Of a stretch of 64,000 bases of DNA, positions 8,888-18,099 are shown in pieces. The notes under the pieces are model-generated. The model did not search any database. It worked only from the letters and a program-made list of their open reading frames with translations, and had not been told where the DNA came from. This DNA is from Candidatus Avimonas narfae (GTDB taxonomy: Bacteria; Bacillota; Clostridia; Oscillospirales; Acutalibacteraceae): contig CAJFNR010000035.1 in NCBI GenBank assembly GCA_904395335.1, positions 1 to 64,000 on the forward strand. The letters run 5' to 3'. The stretch's first letter is position 1. Each line of letters begins with the position of its first letter. A program made the translations under genes and the position numbers.

Positions 8888-9583
8888 TTATTCCTCGTTT
8901 TCCCAAAAGGACACGTCTTCGGACCAGGGATCGGGATCCTGCTCGATTTCCTTCCAGTCCTCTGTTTCATCCTCCGCCAACTCTTCCCGGCGCCGTTCCA
9001 TGGCGCAGCGGACGGCATCCCAGCCAAAGCCCGCCCGTGCCAGAGCGGACGCGGCCCGGCGGCGCGTGTCCGGATCGGATAGCTCATTATACCGTTTTTT
9101 CCGCAGCAGTTCAAGAGCCTGCTCCGCATCATCCGGTTCCAGCTCCTCCACCGCTTCCTCTGCCGTTTCGCGGTCGAGGCCGCGGGCGGTCAACTCCTGC
9201 AGAGTGCGGCGGCGGGAGAAATGGCGGCGCTCCACCATATCCCGGGCCAGTCGGCGGGCGTAGGCCCCGTCGTTGAGCAGTCCCGCCCGTTCCAGCCGTT
9301 CCACCGTCTCCCGGGCCAGCTCAGATCCCGCTTCCCGTTCCAGCTTGCGTTGAAGCTGAGCACGCGCATAGTCCCGCAGCGACAGCAGATACAGGGCCTT
9401 GTCCCAGGCACGGCGGGTTTTGGATTCCTTTTTCAGCGCCACCCACTGCTCCTCAGAAAGAGAGGAGCCCACCTCATAAGGGGACTCCTCAAAGGTTTTC
9501 CGGTCAATGAGAGCGGCGGGCTCCCCGTCCAGCACCAGCTGCACCAGGGAACCGCGGCGCCGCTGCACGTCGTCGATGCGCAT
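8888..9583 (-). CDS. recX: Regulatory protein RecX
   Basis: Modulates RecA filaments. The 231-residue protein is built of three-helix RecX repeats, with ALYLLSLRDYARAQLQRKL and GLLNDGAYARRLARDMVER typical of the family. An acidic C-terminal tail of about 30 residues is longer than usual. Its ATG overlaps the recA stop (TGATG), so translation is coupled. Confidence 0.92.
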   Translation of the reverse strand: MRIDDVQRRRGSLVQLVLDGEPAALIDRKTFEESPYEVGSSLSEEQWVALKKESKTRRAWDKALYLLSLRDYARAQLQRKLEREAGSELARETVERLERAGLLNDGAYARRLARDMVERRHFSRRRTLQELTARGLDRETAEEAVEELEPDDAEQALELLRKKRYNELSDPDTRRRAASALARAGFGWDAVRCAMERRREELAEDETEDWKEIEQDPDPWSEDVSFWENEE

Positions 9584-10731
9584 CAGTCATCCACCGAAAT
9601 GTCGATTTTCGCCTTGGCGGCCGGTGCGCTGACCTTGGCGGCCGCCTCAAGCGGGATCTCCACCGGCACCGCCGCGGGCATGGGCGCCGTCCGGGCGGAG
9701 GGGTTGAGCTTGTCCAGGTTGGCGCGGACCAGCTCTTCCAGCTCGGTGCGCAAGGCGTCGTTTGTCTTGAGCATCTCCTTCAGGTTATCGCGGCCCTGGC
9801 CCAGACGTTCCCCCTTGTAGGAGAACCAGGAACCGGACTTCTGGACGATGTCCAGCTTCACCGCCAGATCCAGCAGCTCCCCTTCATGGGAGATGCCCTG
9901 GCCGTACATCACGTCGAATTCCGCCTCCTTGAAGGGGGGAGCTACCTTGTTCTTTACCACGCGCACACGGGTGTGGGAACCGATAGGCTCGCTGCCTGCC
10001 TTCAGAGTTTCGGTCCGGCGCACGTCCAGACGGACGGAGGCATAGTATTTCAGGGCGTTGCCGCCGGCAGTCACCTCCGGATTGCCGTACACCACGCCCA
10101 CCTTCAGCCGCAGCTGATTGATGAACACCGCAATGCAGTTGGACTTGGACACCGCGCCGGCCAGCTTGCGCATAGCCTGGGACATCAGCCGGGCCTGCAG
10201 GCCCACATGGCTGTCGCCCATCTCGCCTTCGATCTCGGCCCGGGGCACCAGGGCGGCCACCGAGTCCACCACCACCATGTCGATGGCCCCCGACCGGATC
10301 AACGCCTCCGCAATTTCCAGCGCCTGCTCGCCGGTATCCGGCTGGGAAACCAGCAGGGAATCCACATCCACCCCCAGGGCCCGGGCATATACCGGATCCA
10401 GCGCATGCTCCACGTCAATGAACGCGGCCTCGCCGCCCAGTTTCTGCGCCTCAGCCACAGCGTGAAGGGCCAGAGTGGTTTTGCCGGATGCCTCCGGCCC
10501 GTAAATTTCCACAATGCGGCCGCGGGGCAAGCCGCCGATGCCCAGAGCCGCATCCAGAGCCATGGAGCCGGTGGGGATGCTCTCCACGTTCATACTGGCG
10601 TTCTGACCCAGACGCATCACCGCGCCCTTGCCAAAGCTCTTTTCAATCTGCTGCAGGGCCATTTCCAGCGCCTTGCGCTTATTTTCCTTCGCTGCATCCG
10701 CCGCAGCGCCTTTTTTCTTGTCGTCCGCCAT
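9583..10731 (-). CDS. recA: Recombinase RecA
   Basis: ATP-dependent strand exchange protein and SOS co-protease. The 382-residue protein has Walker [14 protein letters not shown], the [22 protein letters not shown] region, DNA-binding loop residues with [21 protein letters not shown], and an Ala/Pro-rich tail. The start at 10731 is chosen for the family N-terminus and for GGAAGGGATGG upstream. First gene of recA-recX-rimO-pgsA. Confidence 0.98.
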   Translation of the reverse strand: MADDKKKGAAADAAKENKRKALEMALQQIEKSFGKGAVMRLGQNASMNVESIPTGSMALDAALGIGGLPRGRIVEIYGPEASGKTTLALHAVAEAQKLGGEAAFIDVEHALDPVYARALGVDVDSLLVSQPDTGEQALEIAEALIRSGAIDMVVVDSVAALVPRAEIEGEMGDSHVGLQARLMSQAMRKLAGAVSKSNCIAVFINQLRLKVGVVYGNPEVTAGGNALKYYASVRLDVRRTETLKAGSEPIGSHTRVRVVKNKVAPPFKEAEFDVMYGQGISHEGELLDLAVKLDIVQKSGSWFSYKGERLGQGRDNLKEMLKTNDALRTELEELVRANLDKLNPSARTAPMPAAVPVEIPLEAAAKVSAPAAKAKIDISVDD

Positions 10732-10825
10732 AATGTTTACCATCCCTTCCATCGCTTTCCCCCAACCGGGTCCGTACCAACGGGAAAGCCGCATCCAACC
10801 GTCAAAAATCGCTTTGCATGCTCCC

Positions 10826-10885
10826 ATTATACTGAACCATTGAGGAAAAAGCAACTATTTGAAGCGAAATTTCAAACGTTTGTTC
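10826..10885 (-). promoter_or_regulatory. recA promoter with LexA-type (SOS) box
   Basis: TTGCTT (10849-10854), 17 bases, TATAAT (10826-10831) is a good sigma-A promoter about 95 bases before recA. Twenty bases upstream of the -35 is GAACAAACGTTT (10874-10885), one base off the Gram-positive LexA consensus GAAC-N4-GTTC. No lexA gene is in the window, so SOS control is inferred. Confidence 0.7.
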
Positions 10886-10895
10886 TCGTTTCTCT

Positions 10896-10942
10896 TCAAA
10901 AAAGCGCGGAAGCCGTCCGTCGACGCGCTCCGCGCTTTTTTT
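10896..10942. terminator. Bidirectional terminator after leuD
   Basis: AAAAAAGCGCGGA pairs with TCCGCGCTTTTTTT around a loop of about 19 bases. It lies between the leuD stop and the recA promoter and separates the two transcripts. Confidence 0.85.
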
Positions 10943-10957
10943 AAGGTTTTTTCGTTC

Positions 10958-11446
10958 TTACAGCCGGTCCTTGATGGAGTTGAGCAGGCCGCCCTTTTCG
11001 ATAATGTTCTGAATGAAGGGCGGGAACGGCTCGGCCTGATAGGTCTTGCCGGTGGTGAGATTTTCGATTTTCCCGGTGTCGAAATCCACCTTCACCTCAT
11101 CGCCGGAACGGATATCCTTTGCCGCCTCGTCGCATTCCAGAATTGCCAGGCCAATGTTGATGGCGTTGCGGTAGAAAATGCGGGCAAAGGTGGAGGCGAT
11201 GACGCAGGAAATGCCACTGGCCTTGATGGCGATGGGGGCGTGCTCCCGGGAGGAACCGCAGCCAAAGTTTTTCTCCGCCACCATGATGTCGCCCTTTTTG
11301 ACGCGGCCGACAAAATCCTTGTCGATATCCTCCATGCAGTGAGCGGCCAGCTCCTCGTGCTTGGAGGTGTTGAGATAGCGGGCGGGGATGATGACATCGG
11401 TATCCACGTTGTCCCCGTATTTATGTACCGTACCCTGTGCAAACAT
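10958..11446 (-). CDS. leuD: 3-isopropylmalate dehydratase small subunit
   Basis: Small subunit of the leucine-pathway isomerase. The 162-residue protein has [15 protein letters not shown] near the N-terminus and the swivelling-domain signature [14 protein letters not shown]. The short (LeuD2/archaeal-type) length pairs with the leuC form next to it. It lies 15 bases after leuC. Confidence 0.96.
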   Translation of the reverse strand: MFAQGTVHKYGDNVDTDVIIPARYLNTSKHEELAAHCMEDIDKDFVGRVKKGDIMVAEKNFGCGSSREHAPIAIKASGISCVIASTFARIFYRNAINIGLAILECDEAAKDIRSGDEVKVDFDTGKIENLTTGKTYQAEPFPPFIQNIIEKGGLLNSIKDRL

Positions 11447-11461
11447 TGTTCTTTTCCTCCC

Positions 11462-12727
11462 TTAGTCCAGTTTAGCCGGATCGGTGATGAAGCCGGTCAC
11501 AGCGGAAGCCGCCGCCACATACGGATTCGACAGATAGACCTCGCTGTCCACATGGCCCATGCGGCCCACGAAATTGCGGTTGGTGGTGGATACAGCCCGC
11601 TCTCCTGCCGCCAGGATGCCCATATGGCCGCCCAGGCAGGGGCCGCAGGTGGGAGTGGACACCACGGCGCCCGCCTCCACGAAGATGTCGAACAGACCCT
11701 CGTGCATGCACTGGGTCCAGATCTGCTGGGTGGCGGGAATGACGATGCAGCGCACGCCCTTGGCCACCTTGCGCCCCTTGAGGATAGAGGCGGCGGCCCG
11801 CATATCCTCCATACGGCCATTGGTGCAGGAGCCGATGACCGCCTGGTCAATCTTCACCTGTCCATCGCACTGGTCGATGGTCTTGGTATTCTCCGGCAGA
11901 TGGGGGAAGGCCACGGTGGGACGCAGGGCGGATAGGTCGACCTCGATAACCTCGTCGTATTCGGCGTCGGCGTCGGCCTCAAACACCTTGGGTTCCCTCT
12001 GGAAACGGTCCTTCACGTACGCCATGGTCACGTCGTCCACCGGGAAAATGCCATTTTTCGCACCGGCCTCGATGGCCATGTTGGCGATGCAGAGACGGTC
12101 GTCCATGGACAGCTCCTTGACGCCGGGGCCGGTGAATTCCAGGGAGCGGTACAGCGCGCCGTCCACGCCGATGCGGCCGATAAGGTCAAGAATCACATCC
12201 TTGCCGCCCACATAGGGGTTCAGCTTACCGGTAAGCACGATTTTCAGCGCCGACGGCACCTTGAACCACGCCATGCCAGTGGCCATGCCTGCCGCCAGGT
12301 CGGTGGAACCTACGCCGGTGGAGAAAGCGCCCAGCGCGCCGTAGGTACAGGTGTGGCTATCGGCGCCGATGATGCAGTCACCGGGGCCCACCAGCCCCTG
12401 CTCGGGCAGCAGGGCATGCTCCACACCCATGCGGCCCACGTCAAAGAAATTCTCCACATCGTACTTGTCCGCAAACTCCCGGACGCGCTTGACCTGCTCG
12501 GCGGCCTTGATATCCTTGTTGGGGGTGAAGTGGTCCATGACCAGAGCCACTCGGCTCTTGTTGAACACCTGGCAGGCGCCGCAGCGTTCAAATTCCCCCA
12601 CCGCCACCGGCGAGGTGATGTCGTTTCCCAGGCACAGGTCCAGCTTGGCTTCGATCAGCTGGCCGGCCGTCACCTGGGGCAGTCCCGCATGGGCCGCCAG
12701 GATTTTCTGCGTCATTGTCATTCCCAT
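11462..12727 (-). CDS. leuC: 3-isopropylmalate dehydratase large subunit
   Basis: Aconitase-family [4Fe-4S] subunit converting 2- to 3-isopropylmalate. The 421-residue protein has [31 protein letters not shown] and the cluster Cys pair in [13 protein letters not shown]. The first ATG has GGAGG 9 bases upstream. Together with cimA it can also process citramalate toward 2-oxobutanoate, so the pair may serve both leucine and isoleucine synthesis. Confidence 0.96.
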   Translation of the reverse strand: MGMTMTQKILAAHAGLPQVTAGQLIEAKLDLCLGNDITSPVAVGEFERCGACQVFNKSRVALVMDHFTPNKDIKAAEQVKRVREFADKYDVENFFDVGRMGVEHALLPEQGLVGPGDCIIGADSHTCTYGALGAFSTGVGSTDLAAGMATGMAWFKVPSALKIVLTGKLNPYVGGKDVILDLIGRIGVDGALYRSLEFTGPGVKELSMDDRLCIANMAIEAGAKNGIFPVDDVTMAYVKDRFQREPKVFEADADAEYDEVIEVDLSALRPTVAFPHLPENTKTIDQCDGQVKIDQAVIGSCTNGRMEDMRAAASILKGRKVAKGVRCIVIPATQQIWTQCMHEGLFDIFVEAGAVVSTPTCGPCLGGHMGILAAGERAVSTTNRNFVGRMGHVDSEVYLSNPYVAAASAVTGFITDPAKLD

Positions 12728-13075
12728 GATAAATGTCCTCCTTCTGTTCCATCCGGAACGATATTGGTTTGTATCGGACGAATTTTCCGCGGAAGGAAAA
12801 TCCGCAAACCTGTCAAATCAAAAAGCGTTCAGTCCTGTAAGTGTTCCCACGCTTTCCAGTGGCAGCAGGCTTTATGGGGTTGCTTTACCCCTTATACGTT
12901 CGATAACCCCCGCACTTTTTCACCGCGTCCCCGTCCATGAGACGAGCGTTTCCCGCTCCGGAGGAAAACATGAAAAGATACGGTATTCGCGCGTTGAAGC
13001 ACGAGGCGTCGGTTCAGGATTCCCCTGCGCTGTTTGCCCTGACACCGGGTATTGTATCATAGAGCAGAAACCAAA
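12728..13075 (-). promoter_or_regulatory. Long leuC leader with extended -10 promoter and attenuator-like hairpins
   Basis: About 350 bases separate cimA from leuC. On the minus strand TGATACAAT (near 13032-13040) looks like an extended -10. Downstream are hairpins GAGCGGGAAACGCTC and GGGGT/ACCCC. AAAGCGT pairs with ACGCTTT (12822-12855) followed by TTTTTGATTT, like a weak terminator, and CCAC/GTGG offers an alternative fold. There is no T-box core and no leader peptide rich in Leu codons. The type of control is not known. Confidence 0.5.
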
Positions 13076-13096
13076 AATGTAAACTTCTTTACATTT

Positions 13097-14686
13097 TCAA
13101 ATTTTCCCTCCGGTTTCCGGAGTGGTATGGATCAGGTGGTATTCGATGGATTCGCTCAGCGCGATCCAGCTGGCCTCGATAACGTCGTCGGACACGCCCA
13201 CCGTGGTCCACTCACCCGCTTTGTCCGCGGAGGTGATGAGCACACGGACTTTGGCGGCGGTGGCCTTGCGGGAATCCATGACCCGGACCTTGTAGTCCAC
13301 CAGATGGACACTGTTCAGCGAAGGATAGAACTCCTTGAGCGCGGAGCGGAGCGCACGGTCCAGGGCGTTGACCGGGCCGTTGCCCTCCCCAGCGGCAATC
13401 TGGTATTGCTCGCCCACCTTCACCTTCAGGGTGGCGACAGCGCTCTGCCCCACGTCATATGGCTTTTCCCCCGTGATGCGGTAATATGCCAGGGTGAAAT
13501 ACGTGGGGATGCGGTTCAGGCACCGTCGCACCAGCAATTCAAAGCTGCCATCCGCCCCTTCGAACTGGTAGCCCTCCAGCTCCTGCCGCTTGAGTTCCTC
13601 CATGATACGGGTGAGTTCGGGGGACTCCTTGTTGATGTCGGGACAATACCGGCGGATTTTTTCCAGCACCGCTGTGCGCCCGCTGATCTCGCTCATGAGG
13701 AAGCGGCGCTCGTTGCCCACCAGCTCGGGCCGGATATGTTCAAAGGAGGTGGAATTCTTGATGACGCCGTCGGCGTGCATTCCCGCCTTGTGGGCAAAGG
13801 CACTGGCCCCCACATAAGGCTCCCCCCGCCCCAACGGGATGTTGGCCACCTCCGCCATGGCGCGGGCGGTATCGGTGAGCTGGGGTAGATTGCTGTCCGG
13901 GATGCACACATAGCCGCGCTTAAGCTGCAGGTTAGGAATGATGGTAGACAGGTTGGCGTTTCCACTGCGCTCGCCGAAGCCCAGATACGTGCCCTGCACA
14001 TGGGCGGCACCCGCCTCCACCGCCGCTAGAGAGTTGGCCACCGCCAGTCCGCTGTCGTTGTGGGTGTGGATCCCCACCGTCACTTGAGGGAAGCGTTCCG
14101 CCACCGCTCTTGTGATCCGGGCGATGTCCTCGGGAAAGGTGCCGCCGTTGGTATCGCACAGGGCCAGTACCTCCGCCCCGGCCTTCACCGCTGAGGCCAG
14201 CGCCTCCATGGCAAAGGCGGGATTGGCCTGATAGCCGTCGAAGAAATGCTCCCCATCGAAAATCACCCGGCGGCCATGCTCCCGCAGAAAGGCCACGGTG
14301 TCCCCGATCATGGCAAAGTTCTCTTCCTCCGTGGTGCCCAGAATATCCCGCACATGCAGATCCCAGCACTTGCCAAAGATGGAAACCATCTCGGTACCCG
14401 CTGTCAGCAGGGCGCGCAGGTTATCGTCCTCCGCCGCCGGGCGGTTCTTACGCCGGGTGGAACCGAATGCCACCAGGCGGGAATGGCGGAGCTTTAGCTC
14501 CCCCGCCCGACGGAAAAATTCCAGATCCTTGGGATTGGAGCCGGGGTTGCCCGCCTCGATATACGAGACGCCCAGGCCGTCCAGCAGCCGGGTCACCGCC
14601 AGCTTATCCTCCACGGAAAAGGAGATGCCCTCTCCCTGAGCCCCGTCCCGCAGGGTGGAGTCCAGTATTTCCACCGTTTTTCTCAT
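13097..14686 (-). CDS. cimA: Citramalate synthase
   Basis: Condenses pyruvate with acetyl-CoA to (R)-citramalate, a threonine-independent route to isoleucine. The 529-residue protein has the DRE-TIM motif LDSTLRDGAQGEGISFS, CDTNGGTFPE, GIHTHNDSGLAVANS and a C-terminal LeuA-type regulatory domain (roughly 400-520). The length and the GAQGEG form fit CimA rather than classical LeuA. The start at 14686 matches the family and has AGGAGG upstream. Third gene of ilvB-ilvN-cimA, under an Ile T-box. Confidence 0.92.
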   Translation of the reverse strand: MRKTVEILDSTLRDGAQGEGISFSVEDKLAVTRLLDGLGVSYIEAGNPGSNPKDLEFFRRAGELKLRHSRLVAFGSTRRKNRPAAEDDNLRALLTAGTEMVSIFGKCWDLHVRDILGTTEEENFAMIGDTVAFLREHGRRVIFDGEHFFDGYQANPAFAMEALASAVKAGAEVLALCDTNGGTFPEDIARITRAVAERFPQVTVGIHTHNDSGLAVANSLAAVEAGAAHVQGTYLGFGERSGNANLSTIIPNLQLKRGYVCIPDSNLPQLTDTARAMAEVANIPLGRGEPYVGASAFAHKAGMHADGVIKNSTSFEHIRPELVGNERRFLMSEISGRTAVLEKIRRYCPDINKESPELTRIMEELKRQELEGYQFEGADGSFELLVRRCLNRIPTYFTLAYYRITGEKPYDVGQSAVATLKVKVGEQYQIAAGEGNGPVNALDRALRSALKEFYPSLNSVHLVDYKVRVMDSRKATAAKVRVLITSADKAGEWTTVGVSDDVIEASWIALSESIEYHLIHTTPETGGKI

Positions 14687-14699
14687 GTGCGCGCCTCCT

Positions 14700-15206
14700 T
14701 TATTCCTCGTCGTGTATGGTGCGGTCGCCCCGCTCCAGGGCCGTGACACCGGTGCGGGCCATTTCCCGGATGCCGAAGCTCTCCATGTGCTCCACGAAGC
14801 GGTCCATTTCGTCGGTCTGACCGGTCATCTCGATGGTGACGGTGGCGTCGCCGATGTCCAGCACCCGGGCACCGTAGGTCTGGGCCGCCTTGAGCACCGC
14901 GCCCCGGGAATCGCGCTCCGCCCGCACTTTGACCAGCACCAGCTCGCTGCTGGAGCACTGATCCTGCTCCAGCGCCATGACCTTGACGATATCCTCCAGC
15001 TTGAGCAGCTGGCGGATCACCTGCAAGAACACCGCCTCATCCCCCGTCACCACCAGTGTCAGTCGGGAATAGGCCGGATTCTCCGTCCGGCAAGCGACGA
15101 TGGAGTCGATGTTGAATCCACGGCGGGCGAATAATCCCGCCACCCGCAGCAGCACACCGGGATGGTTCACTGCCAATACGGAAAAAACGATTTTGCCTTC
15201 CTTCAT
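14700..15206 (-). CDS. ilvN: Acetolactate synthase small (regulatory) subunit
   Basis: The 168-residue protein has an N-terminal ACT domain (VLAVNHPGVLLRVAGLFARR, FNIDSI) and the second regulatory domain ending in REMARTGVTALERGD. It gives valine feedback control and activates IlvB. The ATG at 15206 has GGAGG 8 bases upstream; a GTG one codon earlier is possible. It lies 15 bases after ilvB and 13 before cimA. Confidence 0.94.
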   Translation of the reverse strand: MKEGKIVFSVLAVNHPGVLLRVAGLFARRGFNIDSIVACRTENPAYSRLTLVVTGDEAVFLQVIRQLLKLEDIVKVMALEQDQCSSSELVLVKVRAERDSRGAVLKAAQTYGARVLDIGDATVTIEMTGQTDEMDRFVEHMESFGIREMARTGVTALERGDRTIHDEE

Positions 15207-15221
15207 CACAGCCGCCTCCTC

Positions 15222-16895
15222 TCAGTTGTCCATTTCCTCGATGATATCCTCCACCGTGCCTCCGGGAGGAATCATAGGCAGTACGTTGGCGTCCGGGGAG
15301 ATCCGGCAGTCCACCACCACGGGGCCACCGTGCTCCAGCGCCGCTTTCAGCACAGTTTCCACGTCCGCGGCCCGATCCAGCCGCATACCGGTACAGCCAA
15401 AGGCCTCCGCCAGCTTGACCAGGTCAGTTTTGCGGTGCGGATCGGTGGCGGAGAAACGATTGCCATAGAAAACCTTTTGCCACTGGCGCACCATGCCCAG
15501 CACCTGGTTGTTCATCACCAGCACCACGATGGGCAGGTTGTAGGAGGCCAGCGTAGTCAGCTCATTGAGATTCATATGAAAGCTGCCGTCACCCGAGATC
15601 AGCACCACCCGGCGGTGGGGACAGCCGAACTGCGCACCAATGGCCGCACCCAGGCCGTAACCCATGGTACCCAGTCCGCCGGAGGACAGGAAAGTCCGAG
15701 GCTGGCGCAGCTCGAAATGCTGAGCGGTCCACATCTGGTGCTGGCCCACGTCGGTGGCCACAATAGTATCGTCGTCGGTAAGGCGGCGCAGCGTCTGCAG
15801 GATCGCCAGGGGATCAGGCAGGGCCTTTTCCCCACGGTCAGCCGGATGGGGCTCGCGGCGAAGAGACGCCAACTCCTCGGTCCACTGCCTGTGATCGGCC
15901 GGCATGGTGCGCTCCAGCAGTGCTGCCAGCACCGTTTTCAGATCCCCCGCCACCCGGACGGCGGCGGTGACGTTTTTATCGAATTCCGCATGGTCGATAT
16001 CGATATGAATCACCTGGGCGTTGGGCGCAAAGCCGGTGCGGCTCCCCGCCACCCGGTCGGAAAAGCGGGCCCCGCATACCAGCAGTACATCGCATTCCCT
16101 GGCGGCGCGATTGGCCGCCAGAGTGCCGTGCATGCCCACCATGCCCAGCCACAGGCGATGGCGGGGCGGAAAGCCGCCCAGACCCATCATGGAGGCGCAC
16201 ACCGGAATATCCTGCTTTTCCGCCAGCGCCAGCAGCTCCGCCTCCGCGCCGGAGGTCAGCACTCCGCCGCCGAAATAGATCAGAGGCTTTCGGCTGTGAT
16301 TGAGCTTCTCCGCCGCCATCTGAAGCCGCTCCTCCTTGGGAGGGGGAACCGGCCGGACGCCGGCGGCGGGCTGCGGCTCATACTCGCATTCCGCCGCAGT
16401 CACGTCCTTGGGCAGGTCGATAAGCACGGGGCCCGGGCGGCCGCTTCCGGCAATGCGGAACGCCTCCCGCACCGTATGGGCCAGCTCCCGCACATCCTTG
16501 ACGATAAAGTTGTGCTTGGTAATGGGCATGGTGATACCGGTAATATCCACCTCCTGGAAGGAATCCCGGCCCAGCAAGGGCACCGACACGTTGCCAGTAA
16601 TCGCCACCACCGGGATGGAATCCATGTAGGCCGTGGCCAGACCCGTCACCAGGTTTGTGGCGCCGGGGCCGGAGGTGGCGATGCACACTCCCACCTTGCC
16701 CGTGGCCCGGGCGTAGCCGTCCGCGGCATGGGAGGCACCCTGCTCATGGGCGGTCAGCACATGGGTGATGCGGTCCTGGTATTTGTAAAGGGCGTCGTAA
16801 AGATTGAGCACCGCGCCGCCGGGATAGCCGAAAACCGTATCCACCCCCTGTTCCAGCAGGCACTCCATCAGAATATCCGATCCGTTTTTGATCAT
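15222..16895 (-). CDS. ilvB: Acetolactate synthase large (catalytic) subunit
   Basis: ThDP-dependent enzyme making acetolactate or acetohydroxybutyrate, first common step of branched-chain synthesis. The 557-residue protein has GYPGGAVLNLYDALY with the catalytic Glu in HEQGASHAADGYAR, and the ThDP motif ISGDGSFHMNLNELTTLASYN. The ATG at 16895 is preferred because GGAGAGG lies 9 bases upstream; another ATG three codons earlier touches that site. Confidence 0.96.
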   Translation of the reverse strand: MIKNGSDILMECLLEQGVDTVFGYPGGAVLNLYDALYKYQDRITHVLTAHEQGASHAADGYARATGKVGVCIATSGPGATNLVTGLATAYMDSIPVVAITGNVSVPLLGRDSFQEVDITGITMPITKHNFIVKDVRELAHTVREAFRIAGSGRPGPVLIDLPKDVTAAECEYEPQPAAGVRPVPPPKEERLQMAAEKLNHSRKPLIYFGGGVLTSGAEAELLALAEKQDIPVCASMMGLGGFPPRHRLWLGMVGMHGTLAANRAARECDVLLVCGARFSDRVAGSRTGFAPNAQVIHIDIDHAEFDKNVTAAVRVAGDLKTVLAALLERTMPADHRQWTEELASLRREPHPADRGEKALPDPLAILQTLRRLTDDDTIVATDVGQHQMWTAQHFELRQPRTFLSSGGLGTMGYGLGAAIGAQFGCPHRRVVLISGDGSFHMNLNELTTLASYNLPIVVLVMNNQVLGMVRQWQKVFYGNRFSATDPHRKTDLVKLAEAFGCTGMRLDRAADVETVLKAALEHGGPVVVDCRISPDANVLPMIPPGGTVEDIIEEMDN

Positions 16896-16941
16896 CGCTC
16901 TCATCCTCTCCTTTCCGATTCTGCCGCGCCGGGCCAAGTCC

Positions 16942-17250
16942 GGCGCATAAAAAAACTCCGTCTCCGTTTATCACAGAGACGGAGGATTTCCTCCGCGGTA
17001 CCACTCCGCTTGCCCGGGTGTATTCCGGGCCGCTCGCTCACATCAGGCACGGCGTTCTCAGCGCCGCCTGCCGAATGCGTTCCCCGTTAACGGAGGGAGG
17101 CCGTTCCCACCTATTAAGAGCAAAGCTCCTTTCAGCGGACAGCTCAGGGGGCGATGCTTCACCGGGTCCTGCGCCGTCTCGCACCGACCGACGGCTCTCT
17201 GGGGAAGGATGTTCCAGCTACGGGTCCCCCGTCACAGCTTTTGGGTTATT
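16942..17250 (-). promoter_or_regulatory. T-box riboswitch of ilvB-ilvN-cimA (specifier AUC, Ile)
   Basis: The T-box core GGAGTGGTACCGCGGAG is near 16994-17010. A terminator follows (CTCCGTCTCTGTG with its partner in ACGGAGACGGAG and a T-run, about 16950-16985). Stem I carries AGAGAGCCG and CGCTGAAAGG. In the specifier loop AUC (17153-17155) occupies the same place, next to G and a C-run, as UGC does in the cysE leader. Isoleucine is the final product of this operon's chemistry. Confidence 0.92.
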
Positions 17251-17256
17251 GGATAT

Positions 17257-17286
17257 ATTGTAACCCTACTGCCTTCTCCTTGTCAA
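17257..17286 (-). promoter_or_regulatory. ilvB operon promoter
   Basis: TTGACA (17281-17286), 18 bases, TACAAT (17257-17262), directly upstream of the T-box leader. Confidence 0.8.
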
Positions 17287-17394
17287 GAGGGAATCTTTTG
17301 CGCCCCTTCTCTTCAGTGTGTCGCAAAAAAATCGGTGCAGCCCAAATTTTGTGACGGGACGGTTGCGTATAATAAAGGGCCGTCCCGAGCCGTC

Positions 17395-17423
17395 TTGTCA
17401 TCATCGGCATGGGATGGTAGAAT
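17395..17423 (+). promoter_or_regulatory. Promoter of the small Hsp90-annotated gene
   Basis: TTGTCA (17395-17400), 17 bases, TAGAAT (17418-17423), about 35 bases before the start codon at 17459. Confidence 0.65.
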
Positions 17424-17458
17424 ACAAAAGGAAACGCTAAAGAAAGGGGATCGGAGTT

Positions 17459-17815
17459 ATGGAGAAGGAAGTTTTGGATTTTGTCCGGGAGAAATCGCGG
17501 GAGCTGATTGCCTCCCCAACCTGCTGTGGAGAAGCAAAGTCGGCGGCTCAGGCATGGCTGGACGCGGTCGGCACCGACAGGGAAGCGGGGGAAACACAGA
17601 AGTATATCGCCGAGCTGGAGGCCGATATCATGCCCATTGATAAGTTGATTGAATTTGCCGGTTCCGACGCGGGAATCCGGTGTTTCGGCTCCGAGAAAGC
17701 CAGCAACATCGTTGCGCATGCGCAGGAGATTAAGGCCGCCGGAGCAAAATACTGCGACTGCCCAGCCTGCTCGTTGGCAGAGGCAATCCTCAAGAAAAGG
17801 GATCTGCTCCGATAA
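17459..17815 (+). CDS. Small conserved protein of the type often annotated 'molecular chaperone Hsp90'
   Basis: The 118-residue protein begins MEKEVLDFVREKSRELIASP and ends with a Cys-rich YCDCPACSLAEAIL stretch plus a CC pair near residue 22. I recall near-identical small proteins in Clostridia labelled Hsp90, although there is no GHKL ATPase domain here and the label is probably misleading. The Cys pattern suggests metal binding. It stands alone with its own promoter and terminator. Function unknown. Confidence 0.75.
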   Translation: MEKEVLDFVREKSRELIASPTCCGEAKSAAQAWLDAVGTDREAGETQKYIAELEADIMPIDKLIEFAGSDAGIRCFGSEKASNIVAHAQEIKAAGAKYCDCPACSLAEAILKKRDLLR

Positions 17816-17845
17816 CCGGATTGGGCGATCTGTAGATAGGAACAT

Positions 17846-17894
17846 AGCAAACGGCAGCAAGAAGAAAGATTTTTTCTTGCCGCCGTTTGCTTTC
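17846..17894 (+). terminator. Terminator after the 17459 gene
   Basis: AGCAAACGGC pairs with GCCGTTTGCT, and an inner CAAGAAG-type stem pairs with TTCTTG. It lies 30 bases past the stop codon. The T-run is short. Confidence 0.65.
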
Positions 17895-17908
17895 GCTTAG
17901 ACAGAAAA

Positions 17909-17950
17909 CAAAGAATCGGGAGGGAGCCCTACGCTTCCTCCCGATTCTTC
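17909..17950 (-). terminator. Terminator downstream of the NlpC/P60-like gene
   Basis: AAGAATCGGGAGG pairs with CCTCCCGATTCTT, and TTTGTTTTC follows on the minus strand. It lies about 150 bases past the stop at 18100, with no gene between. Confidence 0.65.
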
Positions 17951-18099
17951 TGTACCCATTTTTCGCTGTATTTTCTGGCATCAGAATTGTACATACCGAC
18001 AGCGTATGCCCTTTTCCCTGTCAAAGCAGAGGCCGGCGAAGGTCACGTATATTTGCCGCCTTTCTCCGACCATGCCAGCCGCTTTTCTTTATGGGGAAC

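Noticed and set aside
12728-13075. T-box riboswitch before leuC
   Set aside because: No sequence close to the T-box core (GGGTGGNACCGCG) is present on the minus strand, unlike the cysE and ilvB leaders.
15162-17090. Long plus-strand open frame opposite ilvB
   Set aside because: Antisense shadow of ilvB and its T-box; the translation has no recognisable motif and is His/Gly/Arg-rich as expected of a reverse frame.
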